NCBI GenBank assembly: GCA_029962745.1
Contig: CM057162.1
Span: 13,827,650-13,891,649, forward strand
Source of the DNA: Echinometra lucunter
Lineage: Eukaryota; Echinodermata; Echinoidea; Camarodonta; Echinometridae
Length of the DNA stretch: 64,000 bases
Direction: 5' to 3'
Under the pieces are notes generated by a model, which was given only the letters and a program-made list of their open reading frames with translations, ran no database searches and was not told where the DNA came from. Each line of letters begins with the position of its first letter. The first letter of the stretch is position 1. Made by a program: the position numbers and the translations under genes. Of this stretch, positions 24,826 through 37,690 are shown piece after piece.

Positions 24826-26531
24826 GAGGGCCATCAAGACCACCAGAATCACAGACTCAACCTCCTCCAGCTGAATCTGAGACCAAACCACTTTCTCCTG
24901 AACTGATTGAGCGGTGTGCAAATGATTTCAAAAACAAATACAGGTCAAGTCTCTGTAAGATTAGAACTGATCCTCTTGATCCTGCTTCTCTTGTGCAGTT
25001 TAAAGACATGTACACAAACCTTCGCTTGGAAGAAGAGCATGGAAGAGACAGACAAGCACTAGATTACAATGATCTGCTTGATCTCAAAGTAAATGGGCAG
25101 TTTCCCAAGCGGCTTATGGTTCGGGGAGAGGCAGGAGCTGGGAAAACGACCCTGTGTGCTAAGATTGCTTGGGACTGGATTGAAGAGAAGTATTTCAAAA
25201 AGTTTGTGTGGGTTTTGATTGTTCATCTACGTGATGCTAAGCAGTACACTCTTGGTCAGATTGCAAAGTCATATTTGGCCAGGGACAACCCAGCTACTGC
25301 TTGTCAGCTAGCTGAGTATATCCGATCAAATCCAGGCAAGGTGTTCATAGCATTTGATGGATTAGATGAATTCAGTGGCAAAGGTATTTCAAAGTCAGAA
25401 TGCCATCGGTCACAACCACCAGTTCAGCCATCACAGTCAAGAGGTGATTCCTCAGAGGCATGTGGAAGCCCTCCTCATTCATCTGATATTCGTATTGTAG
25501 ATATTCTTGGTTCAGTTGAGTTAGCCTCATGCCCAGTCTTAGTGACCACTCGCCCTTGGAGAGCAATAGAGATTAGATCGGATAAGGATCTTATGAAGCT
25601 GTACACATTCATTCATGTTGAGGGATTCAGCAGGGAGAATTTATCAGTTTACATTCACAAGTACTTTGCAGAAGATAACTCTAAAGCAAATCAGCTCATC
25701 CAGTTCATGGATGGGAATGATGTCATATCAGAAAACATGGCCCATTATCCGATCTATGTTGCAATGCTCTGTCTCATGTGGAAATTACTTGGTGAGCAAA
25801 AACTAAAAGAAATCAAATCACTACAGACCTTTTCTCAGATATTAAAGAATATGATTGGCTTTCTGAAGGAGCACTATGCAGAGAAAAAGGTTGAAAAAGT
25901 AGGCAGCCCATCTTTCATTGCCTGTCTCAAGGAAACCAACAAGCTTCTTGAACCAGTAGCCAAACAAGCTTTTACTGGTTTGCTGAAAAATACACTGGTT
26001 TTTAGTGACAGTGATTTCCAACAGTATCCAGAATCAATGGAAACTGCCCGCGGGGTTGGGATTTTGTCTCAGGAGGACAGAATTCAATCAGACAGTAGTA
26101 GTGTTGTGGATTCTCATGTGCAGTTGCCAGTCTTTTTCCCACACAAACTGTTTCAGGAGTACATGGCTGGTGTGTATCTTGCTTCCCTGTATGAATCAGA
26201 TCGCAATGAATTCAATAGGTTGATTGGTGATGTAGTGCTGCCTAGGAAGGAGGAGTTTGAGTATCTGCTGTATTTTGCTGTGTCACAAAACAAAGCCATA
26301 GCACATTATGTAATAGAACGCATGATACAGAGTTACAGGCCGCCTTCTGCACTTTCTGAAGAATTAGATGCAGAAAGAGATTTAATAGTTGATATAACAT
26401 TTGAGAGTCAAGACCCAGATGTAGCAGCCTTAGTGAAGAACAAAGTATCATCTCAGAAGATGGCGCTGAGGATTGATCGGAGCATGACAGCACATACTGT
26501 AGCAGGTTATGTATTCACTGGACTACCTTTG
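24826..26531 (+). CDS. NACHT ATPase exon (gene 1)
   Basis: A 1,706-bp exon, acceptor ACATTAG, donor GTGAGT, encoding about 569 residues. A Pro-rich linker comes first, then an NLR pre-NACHT helix region with LDYNDLLDLKVNG. Next are Walker A GEAGAGKTT (25125-25151), Walker B FIAFDGLDEF (about 25344-25373) and sensor VLVTTRPWRA (about 25536-25565). C-terminal helical regions with FFPHKLFQEYMAGVYLASLY (about 26136-26195) are characteristic of NLR winged-helix/superhelical segments. It binds and hydrolyses ATP to drive receptor oligomerisation. A low-complexity loop (QPPVQPSQSRGDSSEACG) interrupts the domain between Walker B and the sensor. The exon ends in phase 0. It is 42 bp longer than its gene 2 counterpart, all in frame. 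Confidence 0.95.
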
Positions 26532-27908
26532 GTGAGTATAAACATGTATACATGTGTAAAGATAGTTTGATAAACATAATTACTTAATTACTTCTCATAC
26601 AAGGTTTGCTATAAAAGTTACATCAGTTTGATTATTCAAAGGGTCATTGATCGACCTGTCGAACAATAAGCATGAGATAACACAGGTTATGGTCTTTGGA
26701 AAATGTGTGTTATACTGAAATCATATAAAGTGCTCATTGGGTTAAAGAGATTTGAACACTAATTTATTGAAAAGAAAGTATGGATGTACAACACATGCTG
26801 TGCTGACCAAAAAAAAAATCATTTTGTGTTAACATCGTACTCTAATTGAACTGTAAACCTCAATCGTGAACAAAAAACTACACATGTACATACATGTAGT
26901 AGCTGTTATCCTAAACTTGACATGAGATTGGAGCCCTACATGTAGGCCTATGATTGAAACTTGGAGCAAATTATTGCAGCTACATGTATAGGACAAACAT
27001 GTACTAGTATGTCAGAGCACCACATGCGTGTACAGGATATGTATTGTAATTACTTACATGTATATGTGCAGTACCTATTGTACACAGAGCTTCTACCTTG
27101 AAGGTGATTTAGTATTACAGGGATTTTAACCTCACCAAGATTTTGCACATTACTGTATCTCTTTTGAGAAGTTTTTGATATTGCCTTTGAAACATAATTC
27201 TAGGTTGCTGTGGAATTGTGGATTAATTATATTACAATTTTGCATGCATGAATGAGTCTAAGTGGTATCATTGGCACTATATAAAATCTATCCATTTATC
27301 CATTCCAGCATGATTTGAATTTGATTGTAGTTGCAACTCCTGACATGATATGATATTTCATGTAATGCATCTGAGGATTCATTGGAGGATTTATTACCAC
27401 TTGAACAGTTCATCCTATCTGAGAGAAAATTACTTCAATCTTCCCTGGCAACCATAATCATTCGCTGGGAAATTATCTAGATTTTGCTTTAGTCTCACTT
27501 GAAGAGACTATATTCCATCTGACTCCCAGCTTTGCTTTTGCTAGCAGTAGTATAGATCTAGTGACCATGATCCAGTTAAAGGATATGCATGTGCTATGAA
27601 TGGTGTTGTATGCAATATGTTTCTGCTGCCTATCTTTTTATATTTCCTTGTTATCATTCTTGGGTTTTAGATTTTCATACTGGAGGAGAAATGATAATTT
27701 CGTTGAAAAAGGTAATGGCATTAGTTCTTCCAGAAGTAACCCAATTTTAATTTTCTTCCAGCTTTTGTCCCTCCTGATTGTCAATTGCTTTAGATAGTTC
27801 TTACAGTGCAGCTACAGCAATTGCTCATATAGATGTAGATAAAGAACTTAGGTTGACATCCAAGTGAACGTAAATGTTTGTCTCATATTACTTTGACATT
27901 TTATCCAG

Positions 27909-28067
27909 GTTAATCTCACTGTTGAGAGAGATTGTGGACCTACTATGTCGCTTGATGTGGCAGAGATGATATGCTTCATACCATCCCTGAAGACAGCTAC
28001 TTTGCATGGCACATCCCTCCATGATGGTTTTTATGCAGTACTTGCAAAAAAAGGGAGAGAATCAAAG
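27909..28067 (+). CDS. First LRR exon, divergent type (gene 1)
   Basis: A 159-bp phase 0-0 exon (ATCCAG / GTGAGC) encoding 53 residues from VNLTVERDCGPTMS to KKGRESK. The pattern matches the main LRR exons in outline (V.L.ver.c.p, dvaemic.ipsl, tl.gtslhdgF...L..k) but little sequence is shared, so it looks like a fixed N-terminal LRR exon. It follows the NACHT exon after a 1.4-kb intron. Gene 2 has the counterpart at 61613-61789 with six extra residues. Confidence 0.75.
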
Positions 28068-28198
28068 GTGAGCTTGTGTTCCTCTATTTCACTATGTCAC
28101 TGTGTAACAGGTGCAATATTCATTGCTCTGTGTTTACATCTATAATGGAAAACCTTAAGTGAATTGATTCAGTGAATTGATAACTTCACAGCACATCC

Positions 28199-28905
28199 CC
28201 CCCCCCCCCCCCAAAAAAAAGGCATATTAAAGGACAGAAGATATTTAAAAAAAATATATTTTCCAAATTCTTGATGTAGGGATAAAATTTCAAGAAATGA
28301 GAAGAACTGTGGTGTCTGTGACTGGATTTGTAAATTCCACACTAACAAAATGTAAGAAGACATGTATATAATGGAATATGGGAAAGAAGTGTCTTTGTTT
28401 GATTCCAATCCTATCGACCAGACCACTACATGTGATGAGTTTGAAATATTTCGGAAATAAATTATGCAGTAAACTATAATGTCATTCCGTATACATGGTG
28501 CCATATGTCATACTCTGCATTGAATTTCAGACCGAAATAAGTACCGGTATGATGTACTAGTATGTGAAAGCAAGATTTAAATGTGCTTTACAGCATGATC
28601 CTTCAAGTTATTTAAGGGTGAAAATGAGTTTCATGTTTGCAACCTTGACTATTGAAGGATGAATTAGGAAGATACATTTCTCCATTTACTCGCACCAATA
28701 TTGCTTGATTAATAATGATAATAATAATTATAATGTATTACATTTATATAGTGCATTACATGTACATGAATACTTCAATGCGCTTTACAATGTTACTATT
28801 GTTACCCCTGATCACTGGATTTCTAGCCCATACAGTGTGCACCATCTCCACTCCTTAGGGAGCATTGACCCCTTGGAAGAAACTTTATGTTTATCAGGAA
28901 TTTAA
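28199..28905. other. Intron with C-run and TTTATATAG repeat (gene 1)
   Basis: Contains a C-run at 28198-28212 and, at about 28705-28800, an ATAATAATAATT stretch followed by ACATTTATATAGTGCATTAC and a GCGCTTTAC motif, a repeat common in marine-invertebrate genomes. No exon except the fossil at 28944. Counterpart in gene 2 at 61920-62630. Confidence 0.5.
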
Positions 28906-28943
28906 AGAATTGACAGGATTGTACAATCTAATATGATCATTAC

Positions 28944-29005
28944 TTGGAATGTATCTCAGTGATGAGTTCAACTCTACATTAAAAGCAAAGGCATTGTCAC
29001 TAAAG
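28944..29005 (+). pseudogene. 3' fragment of an LRR exon (fossil)
   Basis: About 62 bases match the last third of the main LRR exon (from GTATCTCAGTGATGAGTTC to CTAAAG), still followed by GT. The 5' two-thirds and the splice acceptor are missing and replaced by unrelated sequence, so it should not be spliced in. A matching fragment sits at 62681-62743 in gene 2, so the damage predates the gene duplication. Confidence 0.7.
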
Positions 29006-29783
29006 GTGCATATACTTCATGTCTGATAGACATTGAAAATTTGAACAATAACTATGTGAAACACTTTGTAGGTTTATTTCTGATATGTACATATACATTT
29101 TCATTACCTTTATTTCTTCTACCATTCATCAGTAATGTTTCAGTGGCCATATGCAAGTGATGGACGAGATCGGATTTGATTCACTATATTTCTTTTTCTA
29201 TTTTGATGAGTTTGGATTATTTAGGAAACAATTTTCACAGGGATGTCATACCATATATGATGTCATACATGTACATGTATATGATGTCATATGGTAAACT
29301 CCTGAATTCTCTCCTTCCCATATAGGCTTAATACAGGTGTCACCCACTTCCAGTAGGCTAAGGGTTAATGTTTATTCCGGGCTTAGATGAATATGGTGCA
29401 TGCAAAAGCAAGATTTGAAAGTGCTTGATAGATGAATAGAAAATGCCTGCTCCTTCCAGTTATTTACGGGTAAAAATGAGTTTTGTGTCAGAATTGATGA
29501 TTGATGGATGACTTTGAAAGACACATATTTTGCCATGTATCATCAGCAATATACATGTAGCTTTTATCATCATGTTGGTAGAAACTTATGTAGTAGTTTA
29601 TCATGATGTTGAACACATGGCAGGACTAAAAGATCCAATATTATCATTACTTCTGTGATTATCATTGAAAAAGTAATCAATCTAAAAAAAGTTTGAAAAT
29701 TAAAACAGTATATCTTTTATGTTACCGTAATCTACATGCACACATAAATTATTTTCATGAGATGAAAACATGTACTCTTGCAG

Positions 29784-29951
29784 GTCCAAAAACTGAGTCT
29801 TGTAGGAGTTGAGTGTCCTACACCATCCTCATCACATGACCTAGCAGAAACACTGTGTTCTATGCCACAGCTGAATGACCTGACACTGCAGGCAATGCAT
29901 TTCAGGGATGAGTTTTGCTCTGCATTGAAAGCAAAGGCATCATCCCTAAAG
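29784..29951 (+). CDS. LRR array exon 1 (gene 1)
   Basis: A 168-bp, phase 0-0 exon (TTGCAG / GTATGT), 56 residues, two LRRs: VQKLSLVGVECPTPSSS... and LNDLTLQAMHFRDEF.... Residues after the two LxL strands are V7 G8 E10 and Q36 A37. Each such exon plus its intron forms a tandem unit of about 0.94 kb. The coding plan (two LRRs in a phase-0 exon) resembles the LRR exons of vertebrate NLRP genes. Confidence 0.85.
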
Positions 29952-30734
29952 GTATGTATATACTTCCTGTCTGAGAGACATTGAGATTTTGAACAATAAG
30001 TATGTGAAACACTTCATAGGTTCATTTATGATATGTACATATTTATTTTCATTACCTTTATTTCTTCTACTACCATTTATCAATAATTTTGCAATGGCAT
30101 ATGCAAGTGATGAAAAAGATTGGATTTGAATCACTATATTTCCTTTTCTATTTTGATGAGTTTGGATTAATTAGGAAACAATTTTCGCAGTGATGTCATA
30201 CCATATATGATGTCATACATGTACATGTATATGATGTCATATGGTAAACTCCTGAATTCTCTCCTTCCCATATAGGCTTAATACAGGTGTCACCCGCTTC
30301 CAGTAGGCTACGGGTTAATATTTGTTCCAGGCTAGAATGAATATGATGTTTGTGAAAGCAAGATTTGAAAGTGCTTGATAGATAAATAGAAAATGCCTGC
30401 TCCTTCCAGTTATTTAAGGGTAAAAATGAGTGTTGTGTCAGAATTGATGATTGATGGATGACTTTGAAAGACACATATTTTGCCATGTATTATCAGCAAT
30501 ATACATGTAGTTTTTATCATCATGTTGGTAGAAACTTATGTAGTATGTTTATCATGATGTTGAACACTTGGCAGGACTAAAAGATCCAATATTATCATTA
30601 CTTCTGTGATTATCATTGAAAAAGTAATCAATCTAAAAAAAGTTTGAAAATTAAAACAGTATATCTTTTATGTTACCGTAATCTACATGCACACATAAAT
30701 TATTTTCATGAGATGAAAACATGTACTCTTGCAG

Positions 30735-30902
30735 GTCCAAAAACTGAGTCTTGTAGGAGTCAAGTGTCCTACACCATCCTCATCACATGACCTAGCAGAA
30801 GCAATGTGTTCTATGCCACAGCTGAATGACCTGACACTGCTTGGAATGGATCTCAGGGATGAGTTTTGCTCTGCATTGAAAGCAAAGGCATCATCCCTAA
30901 AG
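30735..30902 (+). CDS. LRR array exon 2 (gene 1)
   Basis: 168 bp, phase 0-0, same borders as array exon 1. Variable residues V7 G8 K10 and L36 G37. Otherwise nearly identical to exon 1, with AEAMC in place of AETLC. Confidence 0.85.
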
Positions 30903-31669
30903 GTATGTATATACTTCCAGTCTGAGAGACATTGAGAATTTTAACAATAAGTATGTGAAACACTTCATAGGTTCATTTATGATATGTACATATTTATTTT
31001 CATTACCTTTATTTCTTCTACTACCATTTATCAATAATGTTGCACTTGCCATATGCAAGTGATGAACAAGATCAGATTCGAATCACTATATTTCCTTTTC
31101 TATTTTGATGAGTTTGGATTATTTAGGAAACAATTTTCGCAGTGATGTCATACCATGTCTTACATGTACATGTATATGATGTCATATGGTAAACTCCTGA
31201 ATTCTCTCCTTCCCATATAGGCGTAATATAGGCTTCCAGTAGGCTACAAATTAATATTAATTCCAGGCTTATATAAATATGATGCATGTGAAAGCAAGAT
31301 TTGAAAGTGCTTGATAGATAAATAGAAAATGCTGCTCCTTCCAGTTATTAAGGGTTAAAAATGAGTTTCGTATCAGAATTGATGATTGATAGATGACTTA
31401 GAAAGACACATATTTTGCCATGTATTATCAGCAATATACATGTAGCTTTTATCATCATGTTGGTAGAGACTTATGTAGTATGTTTATCATGATGTTGAAC
31501 ATATGGCAGGACTAAAAGATCCAATATTATCATTACTTTTGTGATTATCATTGAAAAAGTAATCAATCTAAAAACAAGTTTGAAAATTAAAACAGCATAT
31601 CTGATATGTTACCGTAATCTACATGCACACATAAATTATGTTCATGAGATGAAACATGTACTCTTGCAG

Positions 31670-31837
31670 GTCCAAAAACTGAAGCTTCTATCAATCAAGT
31701 GTCCTGCGCCATCCTCATCACATGACCTAGGAGAAGCACTGTGTTCTATTCCACAGCTGAATGACCTGAGACTGTTTCAAATGGATCTCAAGGATAAGTT
31801 TTGCTCTGCATTGAAAGCAAAGGCATCATCCCTAAAG
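31670..31837 (+). CDS. LRR array exon 3 (gene 1)
   Basis: 168 bp, phase 0-0. Variable residues L7 S8 K10 and F36 Q37. It also has K5, I9, R34 and KDKF for RDEF, making it the most changed of the 56-residue exons. Confidence 0.85.
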
Positions 31838-32622
31838 GTATGTATATACTTCCTGTCTGAGAGACATTGAGATTTTGAACAATAAGTATGTGAAACACTT
31901 CATAGGTTCATTTATGATATGTACATATTTATTTTCATTACCTTTATTTCTTCTACTACCATTTATCAATAATTTTGCAATGGCATATGCAAGTGATGAA
32001 AAAGATTGGATTTGAATCACTATATTTCCTTTTCTATTTTGATGAGTTTGGATTAATTAGGAAACAATTTTCGCAGTGATGTCATACCATATATGATGTC
32101 ATACATGTACATGTATATGATGTCATATGGTAAACTCCTGAATTCTCTCCTTCCCATATAGGCTTAATACAGGTGTCACCCGCTTCCAGTAGGCTACGGG
32201 TTAATATTTGTTCCAGGCTAGAATGAATATGATGTATGTGAAAGCAAGATTTGAAAGTGCTTGATAGATAAATAGAAAATGCCTGCTCCTTCCAGTTATT
32301 TAAGGGTAAAAATGAGTGTTGTGTCAGAATTGATGATTGATGGATGACTTTGAAAGACACATATTTTGCCATGTATTATCAGGCAATATACATGTAGTTT
32401 TTGTCATCATGTTGGTAGAAACTTATGTGGTATGTTTATCATGATGTTGAACACATGGCAGAACTAAAAAATCCAATATTATCATTACTTCTGTGATTGT
32501 CATTGAAAAAGTAATCAATCTAAAAAAAAGTTTGAAAATTAAAACAGTATATCTTTTATGTTACCGTAATCTACATGCACACATAAATTATGTTCATGAG
32601 ATGAAAACATGTACTCTTGCAG

Positions 32623-32790
32623 GTCCAAAAACTGAGTCTTGGCCAAGTTGGGTGTCCTACACCATCCTCATCACATGACCTAGCAGAAGCACTGTGTTCT
32701 ATGCCACAGCTGAATGACCTGACACTGGATCGAATGGATCTCAGGGATGAGTTTTACTCTGCATTGAAAGCAAGGGCATCATCCCTAAAG
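32623..32790 (+). CDS. LRR array exon 4 (gene 1)
   Basis: 168 bp, phase 0-0, donor GTATCT. Variable residues G7 Q8 G10 and D36 R37. The downstream intron start is slightly shortened relative to the other units. Confidence 0.85.
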
Positions 32791-33562
32791 GTATCTATAT
32801 ATGAGAGACATTGAAAATTTGAACAATAACTATGTGAAACACTTCATGGGTTCATTTATGATATGTACATATACATTTTCATGACCTTTCTTCTACTACC
32901 ATTTATCAATAATGTTGCAATGGCCATATGCAAGTGATGAACAAGATTGGATTTGAATCACTATACTTCCTTTTCTATTTTGATGAGTTTGGATTATTTA
33001 GGAAACAATTTTCGCAGTGATGTCATACCATATATGATGTCATACATGTACATGTATATGATGTCATATGGTAAACTCCTGAATTCTCTCCTTCCCATAT
33101 AGGCTTAATACAGGTGTCACCTGCTTCCAGTAGGCTATGGATTAATATTAATTCCAGGCTTAGATAAATATGATGCATGTGAAAGCAAGATTTGAAAGTG
33201 CTTGACAGATAAATAGAAAATGCCTGCTCCTTCCAGTTATTTAAGGGTAAAAATGACTTTTGTATCAGAATTGATGATTGATGGATGACTTTGAAAGACA
33301 CATATTTTGCCATGTATTATCAGCAATATACATGTAGCTTTTGTCAGCATGTTGGTAGAAACTTATGTAGTATGTTTATCATGATGTTGAACACATGGCA
33401 GGACTAAAAAATTCAATATTATCATTACTTCTTTGATTATCATTAAAAAAGTAATCAATCTAAAAAAAAGTTTGAAAATTAAAACAGCATATCTTATATG
33501 TTACCGTAATCTACATGCACACATAAATTATGTTCATGAGATGAAAACATGTACTCTTGCAG

Positions 33563-33736
33563 GTCCAAAAACTGAGTCTTGAAGGATTTGGGTCTTCTAC
33601 ACCATCCTCATCACATGGCCTAGCAGAAGCACTGTGTTCTATGCCACAGCTGAATGACCTGACACTGTATGGAGAGAACATGTATCTCAGTGATGAGTTC
33701 TTCTCTACCTTGAAAGCAAGGGCATCATCCCTACAG
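33563..33736 (+). CDS. LRR array exon 5, long form (gene 1)
   Basis: 174 bp, phase 0-0, 58 residues. Variable residues E7 G8 G10 and Y36 G37. Two residues are added after the second LxL strand (YGENMYLSDEF). It belongs to a sub-type ending RASSLQ instead of KASSLK, shared with array exons 8 and 9. Confidence 0.85.
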
Positions 33737-34520
33737 GTATGTCTGTATTTCATGTCTGATAAACATTGAAAAATTGAACAATAACTGTGTGAAACACTAT
33801 GTAGGTTTATTTCTGATATGTACATATACATTTTCATTACCTTTAATTCTTCTACTACCATTTATCAATAATGTTGCAATGGCCATATGCAAGTGATGAA
33901 CAAGATTGGATTTGAATCACTATATTTCCTTTTCTATTTTGATGAGTTTGGATTATTTAGGAAACAATTTTCGCAGTGATGTCATACCATATATGATGTC
34001 ATACATGTACATGTATATGATGTCATATGGTAGACTCCTGAATTCTCTCCTTCCCATATAGGCTTAATACAGGTGTCACCTGCTTCCAGTAGGCTATGGA
34101 TTAATATTAATTCCAGGCTTAGATAAATATGATGCATGTGAAAGCAAGATTTGAAAGCGCTTGATAGATAAATAGCAAATGCTGCTCCTTCCAGTTATTT
34201 AAGGGTAAAAATGAGTGTTGTGTCAGAATTGATGATTGATGGATGACTTTGAAAGACACATATTTTGCCACGTATTATCAGCAATATACATGTAGCTTTT
34301 ATCAGCATATTGGCAGAAACTTATGTAGTATGTTTATCATGAGTTTGAACACATGGCAGGACTAAAATATCCAATATTATCATTATTTCTGTGATTATCA
34401 TTAAAAAAGTAATCAATCTAAAAAAAAGTTTGAAAATTAAAACAGCATATCTTATATGTTACCATAATCTACATGCATACATAAATTATGTTCATGAGAT
34501 GAAAACATGTACTCTTGCAG

Positions 34521-34688
34521 GTCCAAAAACTGAGTCTTAAAGAAGTTGGGTGTCCTACACCAGCCTCATCACATGACCTAGCAGAAGCTCTGTGTTCTAT
34601 GCCACAGCTGAATGACCTGACACTGCTTGGAATGGATCTCAGGGATGAGTTTTGCTCTGCATTGAAAGCAAAGGCATCATCCCTAAAG
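34521..34688 (+). CDS. LRR array exon 6 (gene 1)
   Basis: 168 bp, phase 0-0. Variable residues K7 E8 G10 and L36 G37. The intron that follows carries the 2-kb palindrome at 35409-37403. Confidence 0.85.
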
Positions 34689-35408
34689 GTATGTATATAC
34701 TTCCTGTATGAGAGACATTGGAAATTTGAACAATAAGTATGTAAAACACTTCATGGGTTCATTTATGATATGTACATATACATTTTCAATACCTTTCTTC
34801 TACTACCATTTATCAATAATGTTGCAATGGCCATATGCAAGTGATGAACAAGATTGGATTTGAATCACTATATTTCCTTTTCTATTTTGATGAGTTTGGA
34901 TTATTTAGGAAACAATTTTCGCAGTGATGTCATACCATTATGATGTCATACATGTACATGTATATGATGTCATATGGTAGACTCCTGAATTCTCTCCTTC
35001 CCATATAGGCTTAATACAGGTGTCACCCGCTTCCAGTAGGCTACAGATTAATATTAATTCCAGGCTTAGATGAATATGATGCATGTGAAAGCAAGATTTG
35101 AAAGTGCTTGATAGATAAATAGAAAATGCCTGCTCCTTTCAGTTATTTAAGGGTAAAAATGATTGTTGTATCAGAATTGATGATTGATGGATGACTTTGA
35201 AAGACATATATTTTGCCATGTATTATCAGCAATATACATGCATCTTTTATCATCATGTTGGTAGAAACTTATGTGGTATGTTTATCATGATGTTGAACAC
35301 ATGGCAGGACTAAAAGATCATTACTTCTGTGATTATCATTAAAAAAGTAATCAATCTAAAAAAAAGTTTGAAAATTAAAACAGCATATCTTATATGTTAC
35401 CATAATCT

Positions 35409-37403
35409 AAACACAACAAAAAAAGTAACTTCACCCCTAAACAAAATGCTGTAACTTTTCAACGAAGAGGTTTTGAGCAAAATGAATTGGCATGAATGTT
35501 CCTACACTAATTTACCAACTGCTGTGAGAAAATGAGATTGATCCGTCAAGTCATGCGTGAGTGAGCAGGCACTAAAGGAAAAATGTCACTTTTTAAAATT
35601 CACAAGTATCATATCATGACTTTGAGTCAAGGATATCGGAACACATTTCAAGTTTTCAACGTTTGAAGGCATGCACCATGAATTTCATGTGCTTCCCAAC
35701 ATACCAATTGACCTGAGGGCCAAATTTCACGCTTGAGTGAGCACAAGGTGAAAATTGCAAAAACTGCAGTTTTGACATCTTTCGCGCAGTAAATTTGATC
35801 TAATGCAAAGCAATTCGTGTTTTGGACTAGTGTTTGCAAGTTTTGCAATTGATACCTATTAATTCACGGTTGAATGGACATGTAATAAAAACAAACTATC
35901 ACCGTATTAAAATTTTCAAGGAATTATTGCTTTATTTTTGTGCACTAAAAATCATATTGATAAAATTTTTAGCATGTTTATATGACCGGTGTACATGTAT
36001 CAATGATCCCGTGGCATTTTCATGGAAAGTTCACGCTTCAGTGAGCACGTGGGACTGGAAAAGTTCATTTTTCACTTATGGACCAAAACTCAATTGCTTA
36101 ATTTGGGTAACCATCATAAGTCTTTATGGGGAGTTCATCTGACTTGATTTTCATCGAAATCCCGATCTCTTACGCTTCAATGAGTAAAAGAGACGAGAAA
36201 ATTATGAAAATGAGAAGAAAGTTTAGCACTTTGTCCCTACTCCGTGCCGCACTGGATACTTTAATTTGACGTAAGATCCTCTTAGCTAGTGACTTCAGGA
36301 AGATATGTCCCAACTTTCATGAAAAATTTCACTGTAGAATGAACAATAATCATCAATAAAAATAGGCCAAATTTCACTTTTGTTAAAACTTTGCTCCCCT
36401 ACTGTACATATTGTCAATGGGGAAGGAAACAAAACGTGAAATGTGGCCTATTTTCATTGATGATTATTGTTCATTCTACAGTGATTTTTTTCGTGAAAGT
36501 TGGCATATATCTTCCTGAGGTCACAAACAAACGGGATCTTACGCCAAATTAAGTATCCGGTGCAGCACGGAGCAGGGACAAAGTGCTAAATTTTCTTCTC
36601 ATTTTCATGATTTTCTCGCCTCTTTTGCTCACTGAAGCGTAAGAGATCGGGATTTCGATGAAAATCAAATCAGATGAACTCCCCATAAAGACTTATGATG
36701 GTTACCCAAATTAAGCAATTGAGTTTTGGTCCATAAGTGAAAAATGAACTTTTCCAGTCCCACGTGCTCACTGAAGCGTGAACTTTCCATGAAAATGCCA
36801 CGGGATCATTGATACATGTACACCGGTCATATAAACATGCTAAAAATTTTATCAATATGATTTTTAGTGCACAAAAATAAAGCAATAATTCCTTGAAAAT
36901 TTTAATACGGTGATAGTTTGTTTTTATTACGTGTCCATTCAACCGTGAATTAATAGGTATCAATTGCAAAAGTTGCAAACACTAGTCCAAAACACGAATT
37001 GCTTTGCATTAGATCAAATTTACTGCGCGAAAGATGTCAAAACTGCAGTTTTTGCAATTTTCACCTTGTGCTCACTCAAGCGTGAAATTTGGCCCTCAGG
37101 TCAATTGGTATGTTGGGAAGCACATGAAATTCATGGTGCATGCCTTCAAACGTTGAAAACTTGAAATGTGTTCCGATATCCTTGACTCAAAGTCATGATA
37201 TGATACTTGTGAATTTTAAAAAGTGACATTTTTCCTTTAGTGCCTGCTCACTCACGCATGACTTGACGGATCAATCTCATTTTCTCACAGCAGTTGGTAA
37301 ATTAGTGTAGGAACCTTCATGCCAATTCATTTTGCTCAAAACCTCTTCGTTGAAAAGTTACAGCATTTTGTTTAGGGGTGAAGTTACTTTTTTTGTTGTG
37401 TTT
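35409..37403. mobile_element. 2-kb near-perfect palindrome (foldback element) with TA target duplication
   Basis: Arms of about 990 bp run from AACACAACAAAAAAAGTAAC inward to a short spacer near 36400-36430 and back out to GTTACTTTTTTTGTTGTGTT, with few mismatches. Comparison with neighbouring introns gives the empty site AATCTACATGC and filled flanks AATCTA / TACATGC, that is a TA duplication as in Tc1/mariner-type transposition. The reading frames inside are mirror copies of each other and are not genes. Related elements lie at 21631-22392 and 52365-53129. Confidence 0.9.
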
Positions 37404-37453
37404 ACATGCATACATAAATTATGTTCATGAGATGAAAACATGTACTCTTGCAG

Positions 37454-37621
37454 GTCCAAAAACTGTACCTTAGATTAATCAAGTGTCCTACACCAACCTC
37501 ATCACATGACCTAGCAGAAGCACTGTGTTCTATGCCACAGCTGAATGACCTGACACTTGGTGAAATGAATCTCAGGGATGAGTTTTGCTCTGCATTGAAA
37601 GCAAAGGCATCATCCCTAAAG
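37454..37621 (+). CDS. LRR array exon 7 (gene 1)
   Basis: 168 bp, phase 0-0. Variable residues R7 L8 K10 and G36 E37, with Y5 and N39 also changed. It lies 51 bp downstream of the palindrome, so its acceptor region is intact. Confidence 0.85.
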
Positions 37622-37690
37622 GTATGTATATACTTCCTGTATGAGAGACATTGAAAATTTGAACAATAAGTATGTGAAACACTTCATAGG

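Noticed and set aside
25372..26493. Minus- and plus-strand frames inside the NACHT exon
   Set aside because: Shadows of the NACHT coding frame.
35648..37164. Pairs of 66- and 102-codon frames with nearly the same proteins on opposite strands
   Set aside because: They are mirror images created by the palindrome arms; no domain, and absent from related elements.
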